From the NCBI RefSeq assembly GCF_029360775.1, contig NZ_JARKMZ010000039.1:62001-126000 (forward strand): DNA of 64,000 bases, in the 5' to 3' direction. Both the position numbers and the translations under genes were made by a program. Origin of the DNA: Daejeonella sp. H1SJ63. Lineage in GTDB: Bacteria > Bacteroidota > Bacteroidia > Sphingobacteriales > Sphingobacteriaceae. Each line of letters starts with the position of its first letter. The stretch's first letter is position 1. The notes under the pieces were generated by a model. It had not been told where the DNA came from, searched no databases, and worked only from the letters and a program-made list of their open reading frames with translations. Shown here piece after piece: positions 53,880-63,852 of this stretch.

Positions 53880-54590
53880 ATGGATACAGTAATTGATGCA
53901 CATAATATCAGTAAGGTTTACAACCGGAATACAATACCGGTTTATGCGGTAAATAATGTCCATCTGCATTTGAACAGGGGAGAATTTACTGCCCTGGTCG
54001 GACCTTCAGGATCGGGTAAGACTACTTTATTGAATATGATTGGTGGGCTGGATAAACCGGATGAAGGAAATATTTTTATTAATGGTCAGGATATTACAGC
54101 TTTATCTGCAAATGAGCTGATAGATTTCAGATTAAGGAATATTGGTTTTGTATTTCAATCATTCAACCTGATTCCGGTACTCACAGCCAAGGAAAATGTC
54201 GAATTTATCATGCAATTGCAGAAAATGGATAAAAAAGATCGGGATGAAAGGGTATTACAGTTATTTCAGCAGATTGAAATGGTAGATAAACTGGATGAAC
54301 GGCCTTCCAGATTATCGGGTGGTCAGCAGCAAAGGGTAGCTGTTGCAAGGGCACTGGCAACAAAACCTCAGTTTATTCTGGCCGATGAGCCTACTGCAAA
54401 TCTTGATTCTAAATCTGCATCTAACCTCCTCGACATCATGGCCAAATTAAATAAGGAGGAAAATATTACCTTTTTATTTTCCACTCATGACCAGCGTGTA
54501 ATTGACCGGGCAAGAAGAGTTATTACCCTGGTAGACGGAAGAATAATAAATGATACTGCTGCTGTATCAACCGCTCATCAGCAAGCCTGA
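53880..54590 (+). CDS. ABC transporter ATPase (LolD/MacB-type)
   Basis: The 236-residue protein has all ABC motifs: Walker A GPSGSGKT near residue 41, Q-loop FVFQSFNLIPVLT, signature LSGGQQQRVAVARAL, Walker B FILADEPTANLDSK and the switch LFSTHD. This belongs to the MacB/LolD subfamily, in line with the two FtsX-like permeases encoded just upstream. It is predicted to power them at the inner membrane. A GAGG Shine-Dalgarno-like motif lies six to nine bases before the ATG. The barrel protein follows after three bases. Confidence 0.9.
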   Translation: MDTVIDAHNISKVYNRNTIPVYAVNNVHLHLNRGEFTALVGPSGSGKTTLLNMIGGLDKPDEGNIFINGQDITALSANELIDFRLRNIGFVFQSFNLIPVLTAKENVEFIMQLQKMDKKDRDERVLQLFQQIEMVDKLDERPSRLSGGQQQRVAVARALATKPQFILADEPTANLDSKSASNLLDIMAKLNKEENITFLFSTHDQRVIDRARRVITLVDGRIINDTAAVSTAHQQA

Positions 54591-54593
54591 TTA

Positions 54594-55748
54594 ATGAAAG
54601 GTCTTCTAAATATTGTTTTGCTGATCGTATTCTCCGGCAGACTTCTGGCTCAGGACTCTGCTGCTGTTGTACCGCAAATTCAGCTGAATGGTTATTTAAA
54701 GGATATGCAAACTTTAAGACTGTACAGCTTTGCCGATCGGTCTGTAACCGATAATCTGATTCATAACCGGTTAAATTTTAAGTGGATACCTCCCGGAAAG
54801 TTTAGAGCTGCAGCTGAACTCAGGAACAGAGTATTTATCAGCAAAGAATTAATTCAAACCATCGGATTTAAAGACGGATTGAAAAATAATAATGAGCTAT
54901 TTGATCTGTCAATTTCCTCGGAGATCAATAAATCCATGTTCTTTCATTCAAATATCGAGCGATTGAATTTGGAATATGAGGATAAGGGTTTAAACATCAG
55001 AATAGGAAGGCAAAGAATCAACTGGGGGCAAACAACAACCTGGAATCCCAATGATATTTTCAATGCCTATAATTTTCTTGATTTTGATTATGAAGAAAGG
55101 CCTGGTGTTGATGCTGCTAAGATTTATTATTCTTTAGGAAGTACTTCAGGCCTGGAATTTGCGTATGCCGGACGTTCTGGTAATTCGGGAGATATCGTCG
55201 CGCTTAAATACACATTTAATAAGCTTAATTATGACTTTCAGTTGATAAGCGGGGTGTTTAACAGAAGAATTACTGCCGGAGCCGGATGGTCGGGTTATAT
55301 TGGCGATGCAGGGTTCAAGGGTGAAATTCAATACTTTGGGGCAAAACATGCTGACCCGGCACATTTGAATATCAGCCTTGAAACTGATTACATGTTTAAG
55401 GGAGGCTGGTATTCGAATTTCGGTCTGTTGTACAATAGAAAAGGAATTTCAGGTTATATTTCAGACTGGCAATCGGTCGATCTTAATCTCTCACCAGAAA
55501 ATCTGATGCCCACCAAATGGAATGCAATCCTGAGTCTTGGAAAAGAATTAAATCCGATAACTTCAGCACGAATGAGTGTGCTTTATGCACCCGGTACTAA
55601 TTTGATGATTCTATATCCGACTCTGCAGTATGGAATAGCTGATAATCTTGATCTGAGTTTAATCTGGCAATCATTTTTTGCCAATATAAATCATGAGTTT
55701 AAACCTCTTAACCATCAGGGAGTTATCAGAATAAAATTAAGTTTCTGA
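54594..55748 (+). CDS. Outer-membrane beta-barrel protein (DUF1302-like)
   Basis: The 384-residue protein has a Sec signal (GLLNIVLLIVFSGRLLAQ) and alternating beta strands ending in a terminal phenylalanine (LSF), the pattern of outer-membrane barrels. A conserved-looking GRQRINWGQTTTWNPNDIFNA block resembles the DUF1302-type barrels encoded with other lipid or hydrophobic-compound exporters. It closes the operon and may form the outer-membrane end of the transport path. A sterol- or lipid-related substrate cannot be named from sequence. Confidence 0.65.
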   Translation: MKGLLNIVLLIVFSGRLLAQDSAAVVPQIQLNGYLKDMQTLRLYSFADRSVTDNLIHNRLNFKWIPPGKFRAAAELRNRVFISKELIQTIGFKDGLKNNNELFDLSISSEINKSMFFHSNIERLNLEYEDKGLNIRIGRQRINWGQTTTWNPNDIFNAYNFLDFDYEERPGVDAAKIYYSLGSTSGLEFAYAGRSGNSGDIVALKYTFNKLNYDFQLISGVFNRRITAGAGWSGYIGDAGFKGEIQYFGAKHADPAHLNISLETDYMFKGGWYSNFGLLYNRKGISGYISDWQSVDLNLSPENLMPTKWNAILSLGKELNPITSARMSVLYAPGTNLMILYPTLQYGIADNLDLSLIWQSFFANINHEFKPLNHQGVIRIKLSF

Positions 55749-55767
55749 GTTCTTAAACTCATTTTTT
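55746..55767 (+). terminator. Short terminator overlapping the stop codon
   Basis: TGAGTT at 55746-55751 pairs with AACTCA at 55756-55761 around a four-base loop, followed by six T's at 55762-55767. The hairpin includes the stop codon of the barrel gene. Confidence 0.6.
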
Positions 55768-55870
55768 AAGATTACGCCTAAAGGGATCTTCTTCTTTTGA
55801 ATATGTTTAAAATATTTATGGATTGATTAACTTCCGGAACTAATTAATAATAACCTTTAATCTGGTTCAA

Positions 55871-57148
55871 ATGGGCGCCATATACATAACTGCAGAGCAG
55901 GCGGTACAAAATATAAAAAGTGGTCAGAAGGTTTTTGTACAGGGTAGTGCCGCTACTCCTTCAATACTTTTAAAAGCTTTATTCAAACGTAATACCGAAT
56001 TGCGTAATGTAGAACTGATTAGTATTACTACTCTGGGGAGTGATATTTTTAAGATTGCAGACTTTGGACAAAGCTTTTTTATGAATTCGCTCTTTGTTTC
56101 TCAGAATGTCAGAGAGATTATAAATAGTGAGTCCGGGGATTATGTACCTGTTTTTTTAAGCGAGATTCCGCAGTTATTTAATAAGGGGATACTTCCATTG
56201 GATGTGGCCCTTATTCATGTTTCTCCACCTGATAAACATGGGTTTTGCTCACTTGGAACTTCCGTTGATATTACCAGATCTGCTGTTAAAAATGCAAAAT
56301 ATATCATTGCACAAGTAAATAATCAGATGCCAAGAAGCCATGGTGATGGTATTATCCATATTCGTGAGATCAATGCAATGGTTCATGTCAATGAACCATT
56401 GCCCGAAGTAAATTATAGCAACAGGTTAGATGAAGCTTCAAGGATAATAGGTAAATACTGTGCAGAACTGATTGAAGATGGTTCAACTTTGCAAATGGGT
56501 ATCGGAGGAATTCCGGATGCAGTATTTTCCTGCCTTGGCGGTCATAAAGATTTAGGCATTCATACCGAAATGTTCTCAGATGGCCTCGTTCCTCTTGTAG
56601 AGAAAGGTGTAATTACCAATAAATTCAAGAAAAAGCATCGGGGAAAGATTGTTACGAGTTTTGCAGTCGGAACACGTAAATTATATGATTTTGTAGATGA
56701 TAATCCTCAGGTTGTATTTCTTGAAATTGATTATGTAAACGATACTAAAGTTATCAGAGCCAACCCTAAGGCTGTTTCTATTAATTCTGCAATTGAAATT
56801 GATCTTACCGGACAAGTCTGTGCTGATTCAATCGGAACCTATCAATATTCGGGGGTAGGCGGACAAATTGATTTTATGAGAGGGGCCGCATTATCAGATG
56901 GGGGTAAACCAATAATAGCCTTATCTTCCACCACCTCAAAGGGCGAATCCAAAATAGTTCCATTCCTTAAAGAGGGTGCAGGAGTTGTTACTACAAGAGC
57001 CCATATGCATTACGTAGTAACTGAATATGGCGTTGCCTATCTTTTTGGAAAGAATATGAGACAAAGAGCAATGGCATTGGTTAATATTGCCCATCCGGTT
57101 CACAGGGAATGGCTTGAAAAGGAAGTGATTAAGCGATTTGGGAAATGA
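55871..57148 (+). CDS. Acetyl-CoA hydrolase/transferase family CoA-transferase
   Basis: The 425-residue protein has two domains. The N-terminal half shows SGQKVFVQGSAATPSILLKAL and LIHVSPPDKHGFCSLGTSVD. The C-terminal half has LQMGIGGIPDAV, IHTEMFSDGLVPLV with the candidate catalytic Glu, and YSGVGGQIDFMRGAALSDGG. This is the 4-hydroxybutyrate/acetate CoA-transferase-type family, which moves CoA between short acids and acyl-CoA. No signal was seen; it is cytoplasmic. It stands alone and is not obviously linked to the neighbouring transporter, so its regulation cannot be inferred. Confidence 0.9.
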   Translation: MGAIYITAEQAVQNIKSGQKVFVQGSAATPSILLKALFKRNTELRNVELISITTLGSDIFKIADFGQSFFMNSLFVSQNVREIINSESGDYVPVFLSEIPQLFNKGILPLDVALIHVSPPDKHGFCSLGTSVDITRSAVKNAKYIIAQVNNQMPRSHGDGIIHIREINAMVHVNEPLPEVNYSNRLDEASRIIGKYCAELIEDGSTLQMGIGGIPDAVFSCLGGHKDLGIHTEMFSDGLVPLVEKGVITNKFKKKHRGKIVTSFAVGTRKLYDFVDDNPQVVFLEIDYVNDTKVIRANPKAVSINSAIEIDLTGQVCADSIGTYQYSGVGGQIDFMRGAALSDGGKPIIALSSTTSKGESKIVPFLKEGAGVVTTRAHMHYVVTEYGVAYLFGKNMRQRAMALVNIAHPVHREWLEKEVIKRFGK

Positions 57149-57365
57149 TTTAGTTTCTTTTTTGTCAGGTTTATTTAACAAATATCCCGGTTAATTAATC
57201 ATTGAATTATTCATGTTCCAATCTTTATCTCATCTTAGTAAATAGTCTTAATAGGTTTAATGTTATCAGTCAAAATGATATAAAATTTCAATTGGGATAT
57301 CAGTCAGGATCTTAAACAGGACTTAATTTTATCTTTAAGCTGATTCATAAATGGGATGGGATCTT

Positions 57366-60300
57366 TTATTGAGCAACGCTCAGTATGAAATTATCATAAA
57401 TTTCCTGCAGCTTCGATACCAGATGCTTAATATCAATTGGCTTTGTTAAAAAGCTATTTGCACCGGCATTCAAACAGCTTTCTTTATCTTCATTTGATGA
57501 ATTGGCAGTTAAAATAATAATATAAGGCTTTTGTCCATAGATCTTTCTTACCAGTCTGGTTGCTTCTAATCCATCAATATTGGGCATTTGCATATCCATA
57601 AGTATCAGATCAAAACTGTTTGTTTTTAGCAGATCTAATGCTTCTTGCCCATCATTTGCTAATTGAGGGGCATAGCCAAGTTTTTGCAAAATGAGGATGA
57701 TTAATTTTTGATTCATCAGGTTATCCTCAGCTATAAGTATTCTTAGGGGATGATTCAGCGCAAAATCCTGTTTCATATTAAGTTTTGTTTCTGAATGATC
57801 AGGATTGTTCAAATTTGATGTAGATATTGACTTTATGTTTTTTGAGGCAACTTTACAATGAATTGTAAAAGAAACACAGGTTCCAACGCCTTTACTGCTC
57901 TGAATTTCTATGCTGCCATTCATCATTTTTACCAGTCTTTCACAAATGACCAAACCTAAACCTGTACCGCCAAATTTTCTGCTGATGGATGAATCCAGTT
58001 GATGAAAGGCTTTAAACAGATTGGCATGCTGATCTTCTGCTATTCCTATTCCTGTATCTTTAACTTCAAATAATAATTCCTGACCCAAATCAGAGCTGTT
58101 TTTCAGTTTGACTTCAACAAGGATTTCTCCCTTTTCAGTAAACTTTACAGCATTCCCGACAAGATTTATGAGGATTTGTTTCAGACGAAGACTGTCGCAA
58201 TATAATTCCTGGGAGACTAAATAGCCGATATTGTATCTCAGTGTTACACCACTTCGTTTAATTTTGGGTTCAAATACCCTGAATACATCTTCAATCAGTT
58301 TATTTAAAGTAAAATCGTGATCATTGAGATCAAATTTTCCGGATTCTATTTTTGAAAAGTCGAGCACATCATTGATAACATTCAGCAGAGATTCACCGCT
58401 TTCTATAATAGATTGTGTATAATTATTCTGGAGTTTATTAAGTCGTGTTGCTGACAGGAGAGAGGCCATACCCAGCACACCATTCATTGGAGTTCTGATC
58501 TCATGACTAATGGTCGCAAGAAACGTACTTTTAGCGCGGTTTGCTTTTTCTGCTTCCATTTTTAAATTTTCAGCAAGTAATCTGGCTTGCTGTTCCTGAT
58601 GTTTTTGCTTCTTTAAAATATTAGTTTGTTTTTGAAGCTCAAAGTTTAGATTTTGTACATTGATTGATTGTTTGGTGATTTCAGAGGTCCTTTCAGCAAC
58701 CAGTTTCTCCAGTTCTGATTTCTGTATACTGATATTATGCATCATATACCTGAAGTACAGGTATATGAATATAATTATGACCAATATAATTATAGATCTG
58801 AACCACCAGGTCATCCAGTATGGAGGTTCAATAATTACCTTCAGACTTATTCCTTCGTTATTCCAGATATTATTTTCATTTGCTGCCTTAACCCTGAAAA
58901 TATAGGTTCCCGGATCAAGATTAGTATAGGTAGCTTTTCTATCTGTACCTACAAAATTCCATTGCTCATCAAAACCTTCCAGTTTATAAGCATAGCTGTT
59001 ATTTTCTGAAATAGTATAATCCAGAGCGGCATATGATATGGTGAAAACTGATTGGGAATACTTTAAACTAATCTCTTTGGCAATCAGCAGACTTTCCTTT
59101 AAAGGAGAATCTGCTGAACCAACTTTTACTTTCTTATTTAATACTTCGAGGGTGGTAAATGCAATTGGAGGTTTATTGTAGTTGAATTTTATATTCCCGG
59201 GATTGATAATATTAAATCCATTGATTCCTCCAAGAGCTATTTCTCCATTTTTTAGTTTGATACCTGAAGCAAGATTAAACTCCAGGCTTTTGATACCATT
59301 GTAGTATGAAAAGTTCTTGAATATTTCCTTAAAAGGATCTATTCGCACTATTCCTTTGTTTGTGCTTAGCCAGATTGCACCTTGTTTATCTTCTGTTATG
59401 TAATTTATAGTGTTGTTTATCAGTTTGTTATCTTCGTTATATACAGTAAAATTTTTGGTTTTTAAATTGTACTTATTTAATCCTCTCTCCATTGTCCCGA
59501 TCCAAATATTACCAGATCTGTCTTCATAAATTACACTAACTACATTGCTGCTTAGCTTGCTGTTGGCGGTATTTAACCTGGAGAAAGTTTGTTTTACAGG
59601 GTCGTAAATACTGATTCCGTTTGAATATCCGGCAATCCAGATATTTCCACGACTATCTTCAAATATGGATTGAATACTATTATCCGAAATACTTTCAGGC
59701 TTATTTTTACTATGAAGGTATTTACGGAAAATTCCATTTTTTGGGTTAAGTACATTTACACCGCCACCATCAGTACCTATCCATATATTCCCGTTCCGGT
59801 CTTCGATGAGGGAGTAGATATGATTAGTGTTTAAATTTTCAGGGTTGTTTCCCGCTCTGTAATGTTTAAACTTTCCTCTTTTCAGATCAAGAAAATCAAG
59901 ACCATTAGACGAAGTACCAACCCATACTCCGGTGTTTTGCCCGTTAACAAGTACAGAGCTTGTATAATTACTTGCCAGACTGCCCTGATCGGACGATACG
60001 TGTTTATAGGTTTTATATTTCTCAGTTGAGCGGTCAAAGTATTCAAGACCGGCATCTGTAGCCAGGTAAAGATTTCCCTTATTATCTTCTGATATACCTC
60101 TTATAATATTTGTTGCTGAAGGAGTTTTTGTTGCAGAGTATTTATATGCCGGGAAATAGGTTAGGTTACGATCATATTTTATGACACTCTGACTGGATGT
60201 TCCAATCCACAAAATTCCGCTTTTATCTTCTTCAAGGCTATAAACCCCATCATTTGGGCTTAGGTCTTCAACAATTGAATTATCGCTTACGGCTATAATC

Positions 60301-61208
60301 TTTTTGGTGTTGATATCGAATTGCTGAAGAGAGGTATTGGTACCTACCCATAATTTATCATTTTGCGATTTTGCAAGAGCATATACAGGATTTATACTCA
60401 ATGATGAATTTTTATCCGGTTCAACAGCATAATATGTAAATGATCGACTTTCTTTATTAACAAGATTTAAACCTTTGCTTGTTCCTGTCCAGATTTGCTT
60501 TTTATTGTCTTCAATTATGGTAAAAGCATAATTCTTGTCATTATTCTTCTCTTTTTTGCAGGTAAATCTGAGCCATTTATTAGTTTTTCGATTCAGAAGG
60601 TTCAAGCCTTTGTCTGTACCTACCCATATATTATGATTACTGTCTTCATAAATAGAAATAATTTTTGAACTGATCAGGCTGGTTGAATCTGCCGGATCAT
60701 GAAAGTGTTTTATGAATATTTTAGTTTTTTCATCGTAAATATTCAGTCCTCTGGAAGTCCCGATCCATATTAAACCTGCATGATCAATCAGTACCTTATT
60801 AATTTTGTTATTACTTAATGAGTTTTTATCCTTTGAGTCATGACTGAAATTCTTAAATTTTTTATCTGACCTTTGGTATTTGCTCAAACCAGCTGTTCTG
60901 GTTCCCAACCACAGGTTTCCATCTTTGTCTTCCGCAATTGTTTGTATATGATTTGACGGTAGCGTACCCTTTGTGCTTTCTGAATGTTTAAAAATTTCAA
61001 ACTTAAAACCATCATACTTATTCAACCCATCCTGTGTTGCAAACCAAATAAATCCGAATTTGTCTTTATGAATATCAAGTATAGAATTTTGCGAAATATC
61101 ATTGGAACTGCTGATGCTGTTCAAATTCAGTGATAGTTTTTGGGAATTGGCATTGAAAACTGAAAAAACAGTGATCAAAAGATATAGATGTAAGCCTTTT
61201 ATATTCAT
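57366..61208 (-). CDS. Reg-propeller hybrid histidine kinase with receiver, no DNA-binding domain
   Basis: The protein has 1280 residues from the ATG at 61208, beginning with a Sec signal (MNIKGLHLYLLITVFSVFNA). Residues about 25-690 form two beta-propellers of repeated WIGT..GLN.Y units, then a Y_Y_Y domain (about 720-790; YKLEGFDEQW). A membrane helix lies at about 810-830, then a coiled coil. The HisKA box is FLATISHEIRTPMNGVLG with phospho-acceptor His902. The ATP-binding domain has ILINLVGNAVKFT and FGGTGLGLVI, and a C-terminal receiver has D1205 in MDMQMPNIDG. Such kinases sense glycans in the periplasm in Bacteroidota. The usual AraC domain is absent, so phosphorylation must pass to another partner. 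A start 15 bases earlier is possible. Confidence 0.9.
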   Translation of the reverse strand: MNIKGLHLYLLITVFSVFNANSQKLSLNLNSISSSNDISQNSILDIHKDKFGFIWFATQDGLNKYDGFKFEIFKHSESTKGTLPSNHIQTIAEDKDGNLWLGTRTAGLSKYQRSDKKFKNFSHDSKDKNSLSNNKINKVLIDHAGLIWIGTSRGLNIYDEKTKIFIKHFHDPADSTSLISSKIISIYEDSNHNIWVGTDKGLNLLNRKTNKWLRFTCKKEKNNDKNYAFTIIEDNKKQIWTGTSKGLNLVNKESRSFTYYAVEPDKNSSLSINPVYALAKSQNDKLWVGTNTSLQQFDINTKKIIAVSDNSIVEDLSPNDGVYSLEEDKSGILWIGTSSQSVIKYDRNLTYFPAYKYSATKTPSATNIIRGISEDNKGNLYLATDAGLEYFDRSTEKYKTYKHVSSDQGSLASNYTSSVLVNGQNTGVWVGTSSNGLDFLDLKRGKFKHYRAGNNPENLNTNHIYSLIEDRNGNIWIGTDGGGVNVLNPKNGIFRKYLHSKNKPESISDNSIQSIFEDSRGNIWIAGYSNGISIYDPVKQTFSRLNTANSKLSSNVVSVIYEDRSGNIWIGTMERGLNKYNLKTKNFTVYNEDNKLINNTINYITEDKQGAIWLSTNKGIVRIDPFKEIFKNFSYYNGIKSLEFNLASGIKLKNGEIALGGINGFNIINPGNIKFNYNKPPIAFTTLEVLNKKVKVGSADSPLKESLLIAKEISLKYSQSVFTISYAALDYTISENNSYAYKLEGFDEQWNFVGTDRKATYTNLDPGTYIFRVKAANENNIWNNEGISLKVIIEPPYWMTWWFRSIIILVIIIFIYLYFRYMMHNISIQKSELEKLVAERTSEITKQSINVQNLNFELQKQTNILKKQKHQEQQARLLAENLKMEAEKANRAKSTFLATISHEIRTPMNGVLGMASLLSATRLNKLQNNYTQSIIESGESLLNVINDVLDFSKIESGKFDLNDHDFTLNKLIEDVFRVFEPKIKRSGVTLRYNIGYLVSQELYCDSLRLKQILINLVGNAVKFTEKGEILVEVKLKNSSDLGQELLFEVKDTGIGIAEDQHANLFKAFHQLDSSISRKFGGTGLGLVICERLVKMMNGSIEIQSSKGVGTCVSFTIHCKVASKNIKSISTSNLNNPDHSETKLNMKQDFALNHPLRILIAEDNLMNQKLIILILQKLGYAPQLANDGQEALDLLKTNSFDLILMDMQMPNIDGLEATRLVRKIYGQKPYIIILTANSSNEDKESCLNAGANSFLTKPIDIKHLVSKLQEIYDNFILSVAQ

Positions 61209-61528
61209 CAGCATGCTCATCATGCAAAACCTGTGCCTTGCCTGATGTCTGATTCCTATTTATTTACGATTTATTATTCTAACTTATTTTTAATATCCTA
61301 TCGCTACTATTAAATTTATTTCTTTGATAATAAGATTAATCAGATTGGTTTTCCGGTTTGTTTATGAGGATTATATTTCCCGGTTTGTGGATATTATTCC
61401 CGTATAGTAAAATATGGGTAAGATGTTTTCAAAATTCTTCTGCACAAATTCCGGGTATTGCTATTGATTTAAAGCAATGGTATATTAGATAAACCAAGTA
61501 AGGTATTTAACTGATAAACAAATCAATA
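61209..61528. other. Divergent intergenic region, no gene seen
   Basis: This 320-base AT-rich stretch separates the kinase from the cytochrome-type gene. It has two copies of CCGGTTTGT at 61353-61361 and 61380-61388, 27 bases apart, which may be a regulator site. No RNA gene or coding frame was seen. Confidence 0.4.
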
Positions 61529-63850
61529 ATGAACAAAAAGGCCTGTTATCTTTTGATTTTATCTGTATTGCTTATTTATGGGATTCAGGCCTGTAATTCT
61601 ACATCTGATGATTCTGCAGAGCCGGATATTCCTGAAACAGTTAGCTATAATTTTGACATCAGACCCATACTTTCTGATAAATGTTTTACATGTCATGGCC
61701 CTGATGGTAATAAAAGAGAGGCCGGACTTCGTTTGGATAATGAAGAAAGTGCCTTCAGGGCTCTAAAGGATAATCCCGGAGCACATGCTCTTGTTGCTGG
61801 TAAACCTGATCTATCGGAAGTATTCATACGGATATCATCTAAAGACACTGCCGTCTTGATGCCACCCCCATCATCAAATCTTAAATTAACTGTCCGTGAG
61901 ATCGGCTTAATTGAAAAATGGATCAAACAGGGAGCTAAATACGAGAAACACTGGTCGTTTACTGCACCCAAAAAGGCTCCCCTGCCTGAGGTGGATGATA
62001 AAGACTGGATAAGAAATGAAATAGACCACTTCATTCTTGCCAAAATGGAAAGCCGCGGACTTTCGCCCAATAAGGAGGCAGGAAAGGAGTTCCTTTTAAA
62101 GCGGTTAAGCCTCGATCTAACCGGATTACCTCCCGGTATAGATCTGATGGATAGCTTCCTTGCAGATAAAAGTCAGGACGCTTATGAAAAAATAGTAAAC
62201 AGGCTTTTAAATAGTCCGGCTTATGGAGAAAAAATGGCTTTATACTGGCTTGATATTGCACGTTTTGCAGATTCACATGGTTATCAGGATGATAGTTACA
62301 GGTCGCAATGGCCCTGGCGCGACTGGGTGATCTATTCATTCAATAAAAATATGCCTTATGATCAGTTTGTGACCATGCAGCTTGCCGGCGATCTTATGCC
62401 CAATGCAAGTAAAGAACAGATTCTTGCAACAGGGTTTAACAGAAATCATAAGATCACTGAAGAGGGTGGAGTAGTGGACGAAGAGTACCGTGTGCAGTAT
62501 GTGATTGATCGTACAAATACTTTTTCAAAAGCTTTAATTGGTGTTACTATGGAGTGCGCGCAGTGTCATGACCATAAGTATGATCCGTTTTCCCAGAAAG
62601 ATTATTTTAAGCTCTATGCTTTCTTTAATAATGTGAGGGAGGTTGGACTTGAATCTGACGTTGGGGGCCCTGAAACGTATGCCAAAACTCCTTTTATAGA
62701 GATCAGTAATGATGAAGTTAAGAAGATTCTGAAATTCATTAATAAACGCGATACTAACCGGTTGATTGTTTCTGTGATGGGAGAAAAGGATACACTAAGG
62801 AAAACCTATATTCTTAAGAGAGGTGCCTACGATGCCCCTGATCAGGAAGTCGAACCCGGTACACCAGCTTCCATTCTGGATTTTGACAAGAATTATCCGC
62901 AGAATCGATTAGGCCTTTCCAAATGGCTGTTTGATAAAAGGAATCCGCTGACTGCGAGGGTTTTTGTTAATCAGATTTGGCAGGAAATTTTTGGACGCGG
63001 ATTGGTTAAAACTGCGGGCGATATGGGAATGCAGGGTGAATTACCTTCACATCCCGAACTGCTTGACTGGTTAGCCGTAGATTTTATGGATCATGGCTGG
63101 AACATTAAGCGATTAATAAAACAGATTGTGAGTTCTGCAACCTACCGTCAGTCTGCTGTGATTAGTTCAGATAAATTGAAATCTGATCCTGAAAATATCT
63201 TTCTGTCCAGAGCACCCCGTTACAGGATTAAGGCTGAGTTGATCCGTGATATTGTGCTTTCCAGCAGTGGGTTACTTGTAAAAACTATCGGTGGTCCAAG
63301 TGTAAAACCATACCAGCCTCAGGGTTTATGGGAAAATGCCACTTCCGGACGCGGGATATTAAGAACCTATAAACAGGATCATGGAGAAGATCTTTACAGA
63401 AGAGGAATGTATACCTTTATTAAGCGTACTGTTCCTCCGCCGGTTATGGGAGTGTTTGATGCCAGTAATCGTGATCAGTGCGAGGTTTCACGTCTGAAAA
63501 CCAATACCCCTTTGCAGGCTTTGATTATGATGAATGACCCTGCGGTTCTGGAGGCATCGAGGGTATTGGCAACAAGGCTGGATACGGAGCCTGCTCAAAT
63601 TAATGAAAAGCTTATTAAGGCATTCAGATTGATTGTATGCAGAAAGCCGAGCGAGAAGGAAATCCGATTACTGACTGAGTACTATAAGGATCAGCTTAAT
63701 ATTTTCAGCAGGCAAAAGATAAGAGCTGAAAAATTACTGGCTGTTGGAGAGGCTCCATTTCCAGATAAAATGGATAAAATTCGTGTAGCGGCCATGATGC
63801 AGGTTGTTACAGCACTTTATAATCTTGAAGAAACCATAACTAAATCCTGA
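61529..63850 (+). CDS. PSCyt1/PSCyt2/PSD1 (DUF1549/DUF1553) cytochrome-type lipoprotein
   Basis: The 773-residue protein has a signal with a lipobox-like IQAC near residue 22. A c-type cytochrome-like PSCyt1 domain contains CFTCHGPDG (CxxCH) at about residues 52-56. DUF1549 spans about 150-380 (HWSFTAPKK, RLSLDLTGLPP, ARFADSHGYQDD) and includes CAQCHDHKYDPF, a second CxxCH. DUF1553 forms the end (RVFVNQIWQEIFGRGLV). This architecture is common in Planctomycetota and Bacteroidota and is linked to sulfated or other complex glycans. It is probably coupled to the DUF1501-like gene two bases downstream. Confidence 0.85.
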   Translation: MNKKACYLLILSVLLIYGIQACNSTSDDSAEPDIPETVSYNFDIRPILSDKCFTCHGPDGNKREAGLRLDNEESAFRALKDNPGAHALVAGKPDLSEVFIRISSKDTAVLMPPPSSNLKLTVREIGLIEKWIKQGAKYEKHWSFTAPKKAPLPEVDDKDWIRNEIDHFILAKMESRGLSPNKEAGKEFLLKRLSLDLTGLPPGIDLMDSFLADKSQDAYEKIVNRLLNSPAYGEKMALYWLDIARFADSHGYQDDSYRSQWPWRDWVIYSFNKNMPYDQFVTMQLAGDLMPNASKEQILATGFNRNHKITEEGGVVDEEYRVQYVIDRTNTFSKALIGVTMECAQCHDHKYDPFSQKDYFKLYAFFNNVREVGLESDVGGPETYAKTPFIEISNDEVKKILKFINKRDTNRLIVSVMGEKDTLRKTYILKRGAYDAPDQEVEPGTPASILDFDKNYPQNRLGLSKWLFDKRNPLTARVFVNQIWQEIFGRGLVKTAGDMGMQGELPSHPELLDWLAVDFMDHGWNIKRLIKQIVSSATYRQSAVISSDKLKSDPENIFLSRAPRYRIKAELIRDIVLSSSGLLVKTIGGPSVKPYQPQGLWENATSGRGILRTYKQDHGEDLYRRGMYTFIKRTVPPPVMGVFDASNRDQCEVSRLKTNTPLQALIMMNDPAVLEASRVLATRLDTEPAQINEKLIKAFRLIVCRKPSEKEIRLLTEYYKDQLNIFSRQKIRAEKLLAVGEAPFPDKMDKIRVAAMMQVVTALYNLEETITKS

Positions 63851-63852
63851 TC

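Noticed and set aside
50645-54590. Naming the permease/ATPase genes lolC, lolE and lolD
   Set aside because: The fold fits Lol or Mac-type families, but the substrate and the specific residues that separate them cannot be judged, so no symbols were given.
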